Shown piece after piece: positions 1 through 6,381 of a DNA stretch of 8,508 bases. A program made the position numbers and the translations under genes. The notes beneath the pieces were generated by a model. The model worked only from the letters and a program-made list of their open reading frames with translations, searched no databases and had not been told where the DNA came from. The DNA lies in assembly GCA_030628245.1 (NCBI GenBank), contig DAOVRI010000069.1:1-8508 (forward strand), written 5' to 3'. Positions within the stretch are counted from its first letter, which is position 1. Each line of letters starts with the position of its first letter. This DNA is from Dehalococcoidales bacterium (lineage in GTDB: Bacteria > Chloroflexota > Dehalococcoidia > Dehalococcoidales > RBG-16-60-22).

Positions 1-43
1 TAACCGTCATAACAAATAGAATGAGCTAAATATAAATACCGTG

Positions 44-883
44 TTACTTGTCTCCCAGCACAGCCACACCGATAGCACGCGGCCCGACATTGGCGCCGAT
101 GACCGGGCTCACCTTGGAGTGATAGATTCGTTCTTGAGGGAATACGGCGCCGAGACGTTCCACGAAGGCGCCGGTCTCATCAGGAGTGGTAGCATCCTCT
201 ACCGCCATTTCGTCAATCTGCGAATAGCCCGCGACAAACTCGTACAGATGGTCAATCGCCATGGCCCGCGAGCGCTCCCTGCCGAAAGGAAAGACCTCCC
301 CGTCCTTGATGCCGAGGATGGGGTTGATTCCCAGCATGGAGCCCATCAGGGACTGCGCCTTGCCGATGCGCCCTCCCCTGTGAAGGTATTCCAGCGTATC
401 GAAAGCGATGCGCAACCCGACACGGGATATATTGTTTCTGGTTAGCTTCACCAGTTCATCGAGACCGGTCCCGCCCTGAGCCGCCTTGGCCGCGGCTATT
501 GCCAGCAGCCCCTCCGCCATCATCGCCATTTCCGAGACAACCACCTTCACCCGGCATTTCTTCTTCATTACCTCAATGCCCTTGAAGGCGGAATCCCCGG
601 TGGCGCTTAGCTTACGACCAATCGTTACGACCAGTATCTCGTCCGTCTCATCGGCCAGCCTGTCATACACCTCGGCAAAGACCTGGGGCGCCGGCGTCGA
701 AGTGGTCGGGTGAATCTCTTCATGCTCAAGTTTCTGGTAAAACTCGTCGGTAGTCATATCGACGCCGTCGCGGTAAGTATAGCCGTTAAAGACAACGTTC
801 AGAGGAACAACTGTTATTCCCAGCTCGGCCGCCATGGCCGGAGAAATATCGGAGACGCTATCGGTGACTACTTTGACCGGCAT
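44..883 (-). CDS. DegV family protein, FakB-like fatty-acid-binding protein (downstream, diverged copy)
   Basis: This 279-residue protein has the full length of the DegV family. Members bind one fatty acid in a deep pocket and, in the FakB role, present its carboxylate to the kinase FakA. Visible family features are VTDSVSD at 6-12, the TSTPAP loop at 61-66 (usually TSQPSP), Ser93 and Thr95 in KLSATGDSA, and FDTLEYL..GGRIGKA at 161-176. Thr61 and Ser93 sit where the carboxylate-binding residues of FakB are expected. The copy has drifted: TIGRKLSATG replaces the usual TISSKLSGTY, Val116-Ser117 replaces the usual Asp-Ser, and Asn265 stands where the family His of G-x-H-x-G-P-G is expected. Its ATG overlaps the stop of the upstream paralogue (TAATG), which suggests translational coupling; the nearest purine-rich site (GGAGG) is about 13 bases away. 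It is about 49% identical to that paralogue without gaps. Family assignment is firm; the ligand and a FakB role are inferred. Confidence 0.93.
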   Translation of the reverse strand: MPVKVVTDSVSDISPAMAAELGITVVPLNVVFNGYTYRDGVDMTTDEFYQKLEHEEIHPTTSTPAPQVFAEVYDRLADETDEILVVTIGRKLSATGDSAFKGIEVMKKKCRVKVVVSEMAMMAEGLLAIAAAKAAQGGTGLDELVKLTRNNISRVGLRIAFDTLEYLHRGGRIGKAQSLMGSMLGINPILGIKDGEVFPFGRERSRAMAIDHLYEFVAGYSQIDEMAVEDATTPDETGAFVERLGAVFPQERIYHSKVSPVIGANVGPRAIGVAVLGDK

Positions 884-1728
884 TACTTTTTCTCAGCCTC
901 CAGGACAGTCAGTGCCAGAGCTTTGGGCCCGGAATAAGTGCCGACGACAGGACTGATGACCGACCGGTAAATATTTTCTTTGGGGTAAATCGCGCCCAGG
1001 CGCTCGACGAGCTGGTCGGCATCATCAGGAGTCGTGGCATGCTCTACGGCCAGCCCTTCGATATTGGAAAAGCCTTCGACGTAACTATACAAATAGTCGA
1101 GCCCCGCGCTTAAAGAGCGCACCCTCGTTAACGGGGACATCTCGCCGTCTTTTACGGTAAGTATCGGCTTTACCGATAACAACGAGCCCAAAAATCCGCT
1201 GGCCTTGCCGATACGTCCGCCCTTGGCCAGGTACTTAAGGGTATCGAAATAGGCGACAAGATGTGACCGCGGTACTGCCCGGCGCGCCAGGTCCGTCGCT
1301 TCATCCAGACTGGCCCCGGCCTTAACGGCATTAACCGTGGAAATAACTATCAGTCCCAGGCTCATGGCCACCGATAGCGAATCAACTATTTCGATTCGGC
1401 ACTTCCCTTTCGCCAGTTCCTTTGCCTGCGTCGCCGATTGATAGGTACCGCTGAGCTTGCTGGAGATAGTTATAACCAGGATTTCGTCGGTTTCCTTGGC
1501 CAGAGCTTCATATACCTGGATGAAATCATTGGGTGTTGGCTGTGTCGTCGAAGGCAAAGTGGACTCACTTACCAATCTACGGTAGAATTCCTCGGCGGTA
1601 ATTTCCACCCTGTCTTTATAGACTGTCTCGCCGAAACGCACGTACAACGGCACCACGGTAATCCCCAGCTCGCCGGCCAGGTCACTGGTAATGTCGGATA
1701 AAGAATCGGTAACTATTTTCACTGTCAT
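883..1728 (-). CDS. DegV family protein, FakB-like fatty-acid-binding protein (upstream, canonical copy)
   Basis: This 281-residue DegV-family protein is the more canonical of the tandem pair. It shows VTDSLSD at 6-12, TTQPTP at 61-66, the full TISSKLSGTYQSA signature at 87-99 with Ser93, Asp116-Ser117 in IVDSLS, and FDTLKYLAKGGRIGKA at 161-176. In FakB proteins these residues bind the carboxylate of a fatty acid, which the partner kinase FakA phosphorylates. The gene follows fakA by 18 bases and has a perfect AAGGAGGT ribosome binding site 9 bases before the ATG, so its synthesis should be strong. Its stop codon overlaps the start of the next DegV gene. The C-terminal G-T-Y-S-G-P-K segment has Tyr265 where most family members have His, and Lys269 where Gly is usual. 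It is predicted to be cytosolic, with no signal peptide or membrane segment. Family is certain; the FakB role is inferred from the adjacent kinase gene. Confidence 0.94.
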   Translation of the reverse strand: MTVKIVTDSLSDITSDLAGELGITVVPLYVRFGETVYKDRVEITAEEFYRRLVSESTLPSTTQPTPNDFIQVYEALAKETDEILVITISSKLSGTYQSATQAKELAKGKCRIEIVDSLSVAMSLGLIVISTVNAVKAGASLDEATDLARRAVPRSHLVAYFDTLKYLAKGGRIGKASGFLGSLLSVKPILTVKDGEMSPLTRVRSLSAGLDYLYSYVEGFSNIEGLAVEHATTPDDADQLVERLGAIYPKENIYRSVISPVVGTYSGPKALALTVLEAEKK

Positions 1729-1736
1729 CCCCTTAT

Positions 1737-1744
1737 ACCTCCTT
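1737..1744 (-). promoter_or_regulatory. Strong ribosome binding site of the upstream DegV gene
   Basis: Read on the minus strand this is AAGGAGGT, a full match to the anti-Shine-Dalgarno sequence, 9 bases before the ATG whose A is at 1728. It lies just after the TAG stop of the kinase gene (1749-1747). It fixes the DegV start and suggests that this protein is translated independently and well, rather than only by coupling from fakA. Confidence 0.85.
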
Positions 1745-1746
1745 AT

Positions 1747-3381
1747 CTACTCAATGGATATGATATAGCTATAATGTGGCTGACCGCCACTAATTGATTC
1801 GACCTGTAACTGAGGATATTTCTCCATGATACCGGCGCTGAGTTGCTCGGCTTCCGCTACCTCGGCATCTTCCCCGTAGTAAATAGTAATTACCTCGGCC
1901 TTCTCCAGTCCCAGCCTGGACAGAAGCTGGTTGACAACTTCGAGGTTGGTATCGCCCACCGCGATAAGTTCCCCGTCGAGCAGGCCGATGGGCTGTTTCC
2001 GCTTAATCTTCAATCCGTTTATCTTGGTGGCACGCACCGAGCGTGTAACCTCGATAGTCTTCACCGATGATAGAGCCTTTTCCATAATCTCGGCGTTCGT
2101 ATTGATTTCCGCTTCATAGTCGAATGCCAGGAGCGCTACAACACCCTGCGGTATTGTTTTTGTGGGTACTACCATGATTTTCTTCTCGGTCAGGGACTGT
2201 ACCTGATTGGCGGTAGCTACGATGTTTTTATTATTGGGCAGAATAATGACTTTATCGGAAAACGTCGCTTCCACCACCTGGAGGATATCCTTGGTGCTGG
2301 GATTCATCGTCTGGCCCCCGGGAACAACGGCGGCTGCCCCCAGGCTGCCGAAGACATCGGCCAAGCCGTCTCCCGCAGCTACCGCGATAACGGCCGTATC
2401 GGTGGTGGGCATCCTCTCTTTCTGCATTTCCAGGAAGTCCTGGTGCTGCTCGTCCATGTTCCGGATGCTCACCTGATGCATGGTGCCCAGCTTGGCGGCT
2501 AACTGGAGGATATTGCCGGGCGTCAGCGTATGGATGTGAATACGCACCGCCGAGTCGTCGCCAACGACAATCAGCGACTCGCCCTTCTTTACCAGTCTCT
2601 TTTTGATATCCTCCGGTTCCAGCTTCTCTCCCTTCAGCAGGAACTCGGTACAATAGCCGTAGGGCACCTCATCGATGGCTATTGACTGCGGTGCTGTAGC
2701 AACATGGGGTATATCGCTGACGATTATCTGCGGCTTGCGCAGGCGCATCAGCTCCGTCTCACCCCGCAGGTAGCGGAGGGCGCCTTCCAGAATCGTATAG
2801 ACACCCTGTCCACCGGCGTCAACCACCCCGGCATCTTTCAATACCTTGAGAAGCATCGGCGTATTAGCCACGGACTCGCCGGCAGCGTTCACCGTAGCTT
2901 CCATTAACGCTATGACGTCTTCGTTGCCGGTGTCAACCTGCGCTTGAGCGGCCGCCGCGGCATCCTTCATAACGGTGAGCATGGTACCTTCGACCGGATT
3001 GCTCACCCCTTTATAGGCAATCTGCGCCGACTGCTGTAAGGCCGCAGCCAGGTCGGCGGCGGTAAAGGACTCCTTAGCCTCCAGACCCTGCGCCAGACCG
3101 CGCCATATCTGCGAGAGGATAACGCCGCTGTTGCCGCGCGCCCCCATCAGGGCGCCTCTGGCCATGGCGTGGGCCACGCCGGCGGCGCTGTGGTCGGGGG
3201 CCCGGTAGGCCTCCTCCATCGTCGAGCGCATGGTCAGCATCATATTCGTTCCCGTATCGCCGTCCGGCACCGGGAAAACGTTCAGCGCGTCAATATCGGC
3301 GGAGCTTTTCTCCAACCAGGAGGTAGCCGCCGAGAACATATCCCTCATGTCCTGCCCGGCTACAGAATTCATTTGGCTCAT
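1747..3381 (-). CDS. fakA: Fatty acid kinase FakA (YloV-type DAK2/DhaL domain protein)
   Basis: This 544-residue protein matches the length of known FakA/YloV proteins (about 550). In the characterised family it uses ATP to phosphorylate a fatty acid held by FakB, giving acyl-phosphate for PlsX/PlsY phospholipid synthesis. The N-terminal DhaL kinase domain (about 10-205) carries NVFPVPDGDTGTNM at 34-47 with the metal/ATP-binding Asp40 and Asp42, GARGNSGVILSQ at 80-91, PVEGTML at 129-135 and DAGGQG at 188-193. The middle domain has Cys244 (YGYCTEF) and His282/His284 (RIHIHT), the spacing expected for its zinc site. Residues from about 320 to the end form the C-terminal FakA domain. It is the first gene of a minus-strand operon with two DegV genes, the natural FakB partners. 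The ATG at 3381 has AAGGA about 9 bases upstream; Met4 is an alternative start. All key residues are present, so the kinase should be active. The exact acyl substrate is unknown. Confidence 0.93.
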   Translation of the reverse strand: MSQMNSVAGQDMRDMFSAATSWLEKSSADIDALNVFPVPDGDTGTNMMLTMRSTMEEAYRAPDHSAAGVAHAMARGALMGARGNSGVILSQIWRGLAQGLEAKESFTAADLAAALQQSAQIAYKGVSNPVEGTMLTVMKDAAAAAQAQVDTGNEDVIALMEATVNAAGESVANTPMLLKVLKDAGVVDAGGQGVYTILEGALRYLRGETELMRLRKPQIIVSDIPHVATAPQSIAIDEVPYGYCTEFLLKGEKLEPEDIKKRLVKKGESLIVVGDDSAVRIHIHTLTPGNILQLAAKLGTMHQVSIRNMDEQHQDFLEMQKERMPTTDTAVIAVAAGDGLADVFGSLGAAAVVPGGQTMNPSTKDILQVVEATFSDKVIILPNNKNIVATANQVQSLTEKKIMVVPTKTIPQGVVALLAFDYEAEINTNAEIMEKALSSVKTIEVTRSVRATKINGLKIKRKQPIGLLDGELIAVGDTNLEVVNQLLSRLGLEKAEVITIYYGEDAEVAEAEQLSAGIMEKYPQLQVESISGGQPHYSYIISIE

Positions 3382-3388
3382 ATTACAC

Positions 3389-3432
3389 CATCCTTGCCAG
3401 ATTACTCAGATTCGCGTCCCCCACCAAGGATG
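3389..3432 (-). promoter_or_regulatory. Possible hairpin in the fakA leader covering its ribosome binding site
   Basis: CATCCTTG at 3389-3396 and CAAGGATG at 3425-3432 form a perfect 8-base inverted repeat with a 28-base loop. In the fakA transcript the arm nearer the gene is CAAGGATG, which contains the AAGGA ribosome binding site. The distal arm could therefore pair with it and hide it. The long loop makes the hairpin weak on its own; a bound protein or ligand could stabilise it. This is a structural reading only, with no known riboswitch family recognised. Confidence 0.25.
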
Positions 3433-3438
3433 CACTTC

Positions 3439-3467
3439 TTGCTAATCTTAATGCACTATGTTACTAT
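3439..3467 (+). promoter_or_regulatory. Predicted sigma-70 promoter of rpmB with extended -10
   Basis: TTGCTA at 3439-3444 (4 of 6 matches to the -35 consensus) is followed, after a 17-base spacer, by TACTAT at 3462-3467 (4 of 6 matches to the -10). A TG at 3459-3460, one base before the -10, makes it an extended -10 promoter. Transcription would begin near 3474, giving a leader of roughly 44 bases before the rpmB TTG. Spacing and placement are good; it rests on pattern only. Confidence 0.5.
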
Positions 3468-3486
3468 GTATTAGTAAATAATGCAA
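3458..3486 (-). promoter_or_regulatory. Weak candidate promoter of the fakA operon
   Basis: On the minus strand, TTGCAT (3486-3481) and TAACAT (3463-3458) are separated by 17 bases, with three and four matches to the -35 and -10 consensus. It faces the rpmB promoter, and the two -10 elements overlap by two bases. Transcription would start near 3451, about 70 bases before the fakA ATG. A promoter for fakA must lie in this 136-base gap or come from read-through, but this match is poor. Confidence 0.28.
3461..3477. repeat. 17-base inverted repeat, possible operator between divergent promoters
   Basis: TTACTA, then TGTAT, then TAGTAA: two perfect 6-base arms around a 5-base centre. The repeat covers the predicted rpmB -10 and start region and overlaps the candidate fakA -10, a placement typical of an operator. 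Two direct copies of ACTATGT at 3455-3461 and 3463-3469 overlap it. No known regulator site is matched. The AT-rich context makes chance occurrence possible. Confidence 0.3.
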
Positions 3487-3503
3487 TAGCCCTCCCGGTA
3501 TTC

Positions 3504-3510
3504 AAAGGAG
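3504..3510 (+). promoter_or_regulatory. Ribosome binding site fixing the TTG start of rpmB
   Basis: AAAGGAG ends 7 bases before the TTG at 3518-3520. This strong, well-spaced site supports the unusual TTG start, and the resulting protein begins M-K-C as expected for zinc-type L28. Confidence 0.8.
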
Positions 3511-3517
3511 ACAGAAA

Positions 3518-3703
3518 TTGAAGTGCGATTTATGCGGGAAAACACCACAGTTCGGCCATAATGTCAGTCACTCCAAGCGCCGCACCAACCGCCGCTGGAT
3601 ACCCAATATCCATCCCGCTACCGTTTATATTGACGGTCAGGCAAAACGGCTCAACCTGTGCACCAGGTGCCTGCGCACTCAGCATAAGGTCGCTAACGCT
3701 TAA
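3518..3703 (+). CDS. rpmB: 50S ribosomal protein L28
   Basis: This 61-residue protein is ribosomal protein L28 of the large subunit. Recognisable family features are C-x-x-C at 3-6, KTPQFGHNVSHSKRRTNRRW at 8-27, PNI at 29-31, and a second C-x-x-C at 48-51 in LCTRCLRT. The four cysteines (3, 6, 48, 51) mark the zinc-binding form of L28; many bacteria carry a zinc-free form instead. The length is normal and the protein is very basic. Translation starts at TTG, supported by a strong ribosome binding site. It is the only plus-strand gene in the window. It lies divergent to fakA, an arrangement also seen in Bacillus, where rpmB is divergent to yloU-yloV; here the small Asp23-type gene yloU is absent. 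The gene ends 30 bases from the end of argH, which converges on it. Confidence 0.95.
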   Translation: MKCDLCGKTPQFGHNVSHSKRRTNRRWIPNIHPATVYIDGQAKRLNLCTRCLRTQHKVANA

Positions 3704-3733
3704 AACCCCCCGGACCCAACCGGACAATCCACG

Positions 3734-5107
3734 TCATCCCCCCACTACTATCTTCCGTGCCTCAGCCAGCGCCTGCTTGACACGCTTCGGGGCTGTCCCA
3801 CCGACAACGTCTCTGGCGGCAAGGGACGACTCAACACTGATTTTGCGGACATCATCGCCGAATAGCGGCGAGAACTTCTTATATTCATTTATGCTGAGTT
3901 CAGCGAACGATTTTCCTCTTTCGGCGGCGTAGCTCACCAGCCTGCCGACGATATCATGTGCCGTGCGGAAGGCTTCGCCCTTCTTTACCAGGTAATCGGC
4001 CAAATCTGTCGCCAGCATATAGCCACGCCCGGCCGCCCTGGCGGTATTCTCTGCCTTGACTTTTAGCGTCCCCACCATGCCCGCGAAGACTTCCAGCGTC
4101 GAGAGCAGCGTATCCACCGTATCGAAAAAACCCTGCTTATCTTCCTGCATGTCCCGGTTGTAGGCGAGGGGCAGTCCCTTCATTGTCGTCAGGAGGGCCA
4201 TCAGGCTGCCGTAGACACGTCCCGTCTTACCGCGGGCCAGCTCGGCCACGTCCGGGTTTTTCTTCTGGGGCATGATGCTGCTGCCGGTGGCATACGCCTC
4301 GTCCAGCTCAATAAAGTCGAACTCCGCCGAAGACCACAGCACGATTTCCTCGGCGAGGCGGGAAAGGTGCATCATGCAGATGCTGGCCGCCGCCTCGTAC
4401 TCCAGCACAAAATCACGGTCGGCCACGGCATCCAGGCTGTTCTGGCTAACATTGCTGAAGCCCAGCTCTCTGGCTAAGAATTCCCTGTCCACGTCATAGG
4501 CGACCCCCGCCAGCGCCCCGCTGCCCAGGGGCATTACATCGACCCTCTTCAGACAATCGTTGAAACGCTCTACATCGCGCTGGAGCATCTCGAAGTAAGC
4601 CAGGAGGTGATGTGCCAGCAGCACCGGCTGCGCTACCTGCAAATGGGTATATCCGGGCATGACGGCATCTTTATTGGCTTCGGCCAGGTCGAGCAGCGCC
4701 CGTTGAAATTCCCTTATTCCGTTTAAAGTATCGGCGATTGCCTCTTTGGTGAAGAGGCGCATATCCAGGGCTACCTGGTCGTTGCGGGAGCGGGCGGTAT
4801 GCAGTTTTCGTCCCACCTCCCCAACCTTCTCGATGAGGCGCGACTCTATTGCCATGTGGATGTCTTCCAGCTCCGCCTCGAACTTGAATTTGCCCTGTTC
4901 TATCTCTTGCTGGATGGATTTCAGCCCATCGATGATTTTTGTGGCTTCTTCATCCGCGATGATGCCCTGTTTGGCGAGCATTCTGGCATGGGCTGTGCTG
5001 CCGACGATGTCCTGCCGGTAGAGACGATGGTCGAAGGGGAGCGAGGCGGTATACTGCGCTACCACCTTATCAGCCGGCTTGCTGAATCGACCCCTGATAT
5101 GACTCAC
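3734..5107 (-). CDS. argH: Argininosuccinate lyase
   Basis: This enzyme cleaves argininosuccinate to arginine and fumarate, the last step of arginine synthesis; it is a cytosolic homotetramer. The protein has 457 residues, normal for the family. Visible motifs are TARSRNDQ at 104-111, GYTHLQ at 152-157 with the catalytic-region His155, and the fumarase/lyase superfamily signature GSSIMPQKKNPD at 275-286, whose flexible loop carries the catalytic serine. I choose the GTG at 5107, which gives MSHIRGRF and has AGAGGAAG upstream. It begins one base after the TGA of argG, which implies coupled translation. An ATG in frame at 5158 would add 17 residues buried in the argG coding region and is unlikely. 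It is the last gene of the arginine cluster seen here and ends 30 bases from the convergent rpmB, with no convincing terminator between them. Confidence 0.96.
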   Translation of the reverse strand: MSHIRGRFSKPADKVVAQYTASLPFDHRLYRQDIVGSTAHARMLAKQGIIADEEATKIIDGLKSIQQEIEQGKFKFEAELEDIHMAIESRLIEKVGEVGRKLHTARSRNDQVALDMRLFTKEAIADTLNGIREFQRALLDLAEANKDAVMPGYTHLQVAQPVLLAHHLLAYFEMLQRDVERFNDCLKRVDVMPLGSGALAGVAYDVDREFLARELGFSNVSQNSLDAVADRDFVLEYEAAASICMMHLSRLAEEIVLWSSAEFDFIELDEAYATGSSIMPQKKNPDVAELARGKTGRVYGSLMALLTTMKGLPLAYNRDMQEDKQGFFDTVDTLLSTLEVFAGMVGTLKVKAENTARAAGRGYMLATDLADYLVKKGEAFRTAHDIVGRLVSYAAERGKSFAELSINEYKKFSPLFGDDVRKISVESSLAARDVVGGTAPKRVKQALAEARKIVVGG

Positions 5108-5108
5108 T

Positions 5109-6356
5109 TCATTCTTCCTCTGATTCGGCGGGCCCCATGATGCTGAGCGGCCCTTCATTATCCCCCAGTAGCTGTATCTGTGCCTGGGTCTTGACCGGCA
5201 GCCCCCAGATATTTATAAAGCCTTCGGCGGCCTTCTGGTCAAACTGGTCGCCCTTATCATAGGTGGCCAGGGCCAGATTGTAAAGCGACCACGGCGACTT
5301 CCGCCCCACGACGGTCGCCGTGCCCTTGAACAGCTTCATCCTGACCGTGCCGGTCACGTAGTGCTGAGAGCTGAGTATATAGGCGGACAAATCCCGGTTC
5401 AACTGGCTGAACCACAGACCGTTATAGACAAGGTCGGAGATTTCCACGGCAACCTTCTGCTTGAAGCGCAGCTGGTCTTTGGACATATTCATGGCTTCCA
5501 GCGCCTGGTGGGCCTGTATCAGGACGACGGCCGCCGGAGCCTCGTAGATTTCACGCGACTTTATGCCGACGACCCGGTTCTCGATATGGTCGATTCTGCC
5601 CACGCCGTGCCGCCCGCCGATTTCATTCATCTTTTGAATCAGGTCGAGCCCGTCAAGCTCCTTACCGTCGATTGTTACCGGGATACCCTTCTCGAACCCG
5701 ATTTCCACGTACTGCGGTTTGTCCGGGGCTTCCGCCGGAGACTTGGTCCACTTGTAAGTATCGGACGGGGGCTCGGCCCAGGGGTCCTCCAGGACACCGC
5801 ACTCGATGGCCCGGCCCCACACACACTCGTCGATGGAATACGGACTCTGGGCGGTGATGGGAAGCGGTATGCCGTGCTTCTGGGCATAATCGATTGTCTC
5901 GTCGCGCGTCATCCCCCACTCGCGGGCGGGGGCAAGAATCTTCATGTCCGGCGCCAGGGCATTTATGCCGACCTCGAATCTTACCTGGTCGTTTCCCTTG
6001 CCGGTGCAGCCGTGCGCTATCGCTACCGCCCCTTCGGCTACCGCCGTATCCACCAGCAGCTTGGCCATGAGCGGTCGCGACAGGGCTGTCGCCAGGGGAT
6101 ATTGTCCTTCGTAGAGGGCATTCGCCTGTAATGCCGGGAAAAGGAAATATTTTACCAGCAGCTCTTTGCCGTCTATTACCAGTGCTTTTACAGCGCCGAC
6201 CTTGAGCGCTTTCTGGCGAATCTCCGAGAAATCCTTTTCATTGCCGACATCTATGGTGACGGCGATAACATCCAGATTGTATTTCTCGTGCAGCCATTTA
6301 ATGGCTACCGAGGTATCCACTCCACCGCTGTAAGCCAGCACAACTTTATCCGTCAC
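5109..6356 (-). CDS. argG: Argininosuccinate synthase
   Basis: This enzyme joins citrulline and aspartate at the expense of ATP (to AMP and PPi) to give argininosuccinate, the substrate of the next gene's product. The 415 residues are slightly more than the usual 400, mostly through a short acidic tail ending ESEEE. The ATP-binding loop AYSGGVDTS lies at 8-16 (Val where most family members have Leu). Further motifs are YEGQYPLATALSRPL at 82-96, AHGCTGKGNDQVRFE at 114-128, YSIDECVWGRAIECGVLEDP at 173-192, and GGRHGVGRIDHIENR..GIKSREIYEAP at 247-274. The start is GTG at 6356, with GGAGGG six to seven bases upstream. No in-frame alternative fits better. It follows the hydrolase gene by 25 bases and is followed by argH after one base, so all are probably on one transcript. 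The long antisense frame across it is a coding shadow. Confidence 0.97.
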   Translation of the reverse strand: MTDKVVLAYSGGVDTSVAIKWLHEKYNLDVIAVTIDVGNEKDFSEIRQKALKVGAVKALVIDGKELLVKYFLFPALQANALYEGQYPLATALSRPLMAKLLVDTAVAEGAVAIAHGCTGKGNDQVRFEVGINALAPDMKILAPAREWGMTRDETIDYAQKHGIPLPITAQSPYSIDECVWGRAIECGVLEDPWAEPPSDTYKWTKSPAEAPDKPQYVEIGFEKGIPVTIDGKELDGLDLIQKMNEIGGRHGVGRIDHIENRVVGIKSREIYEAPAAVVLIQAHQALEAMNMSKDQLRFKQKVAVEISDLVYNGLWFSQLNRDLSAYILSSQHYVTGTVRMKLFKGTATVVGRKSPWSLYNLALATYDKGDQFDQKAAEGFINIWGLPVKTQAQIQLLGDNEGPLSIMGPAESEEE

Positions 6357-6381
6357 TCCGTCCCTCCATCAATAGAAGCTA

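Noticed and set aside
44..1728. The DegV pair as one gene broken by a frameshift
   Set aside because: Each copy is a complete full-length DegV protein (279 and 281 residues) with its own start and stop; they are tandem paralogues.
2252..2653. A 133-residue open frame on the same strand as fakA, in another frame
   Set aside because: It is contained in the intact middle and C-terminal part of fakA; its composition (rich in Gly, Arg, Ser) is typical of an out-of-frame shadow.
3704..3733. A possible bidirectional terminator between rpmB and argH
   Set aside because: Only a 4-base CCGG/CCGG stem is present; the short T-run on the argH side is separated from the stem by several G residues.
5108..5158. 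A longer argH with 17 extra N-terminal residues from an ATG inside argG
   Set aside because: The extra residues do not resemble ArgH, and the GTG at 5107 has a ribosome binding site, lies one base after the argG stop and gives the normal N-terminus and length.
5361..6131. A 256-residue open frame on the plus strand
   Set aside because: It lies wholly antisense to argG, which has all its motifs. Its translation shows no recognisable domain, and long antisense frames are expected opposite codon-biased genes.
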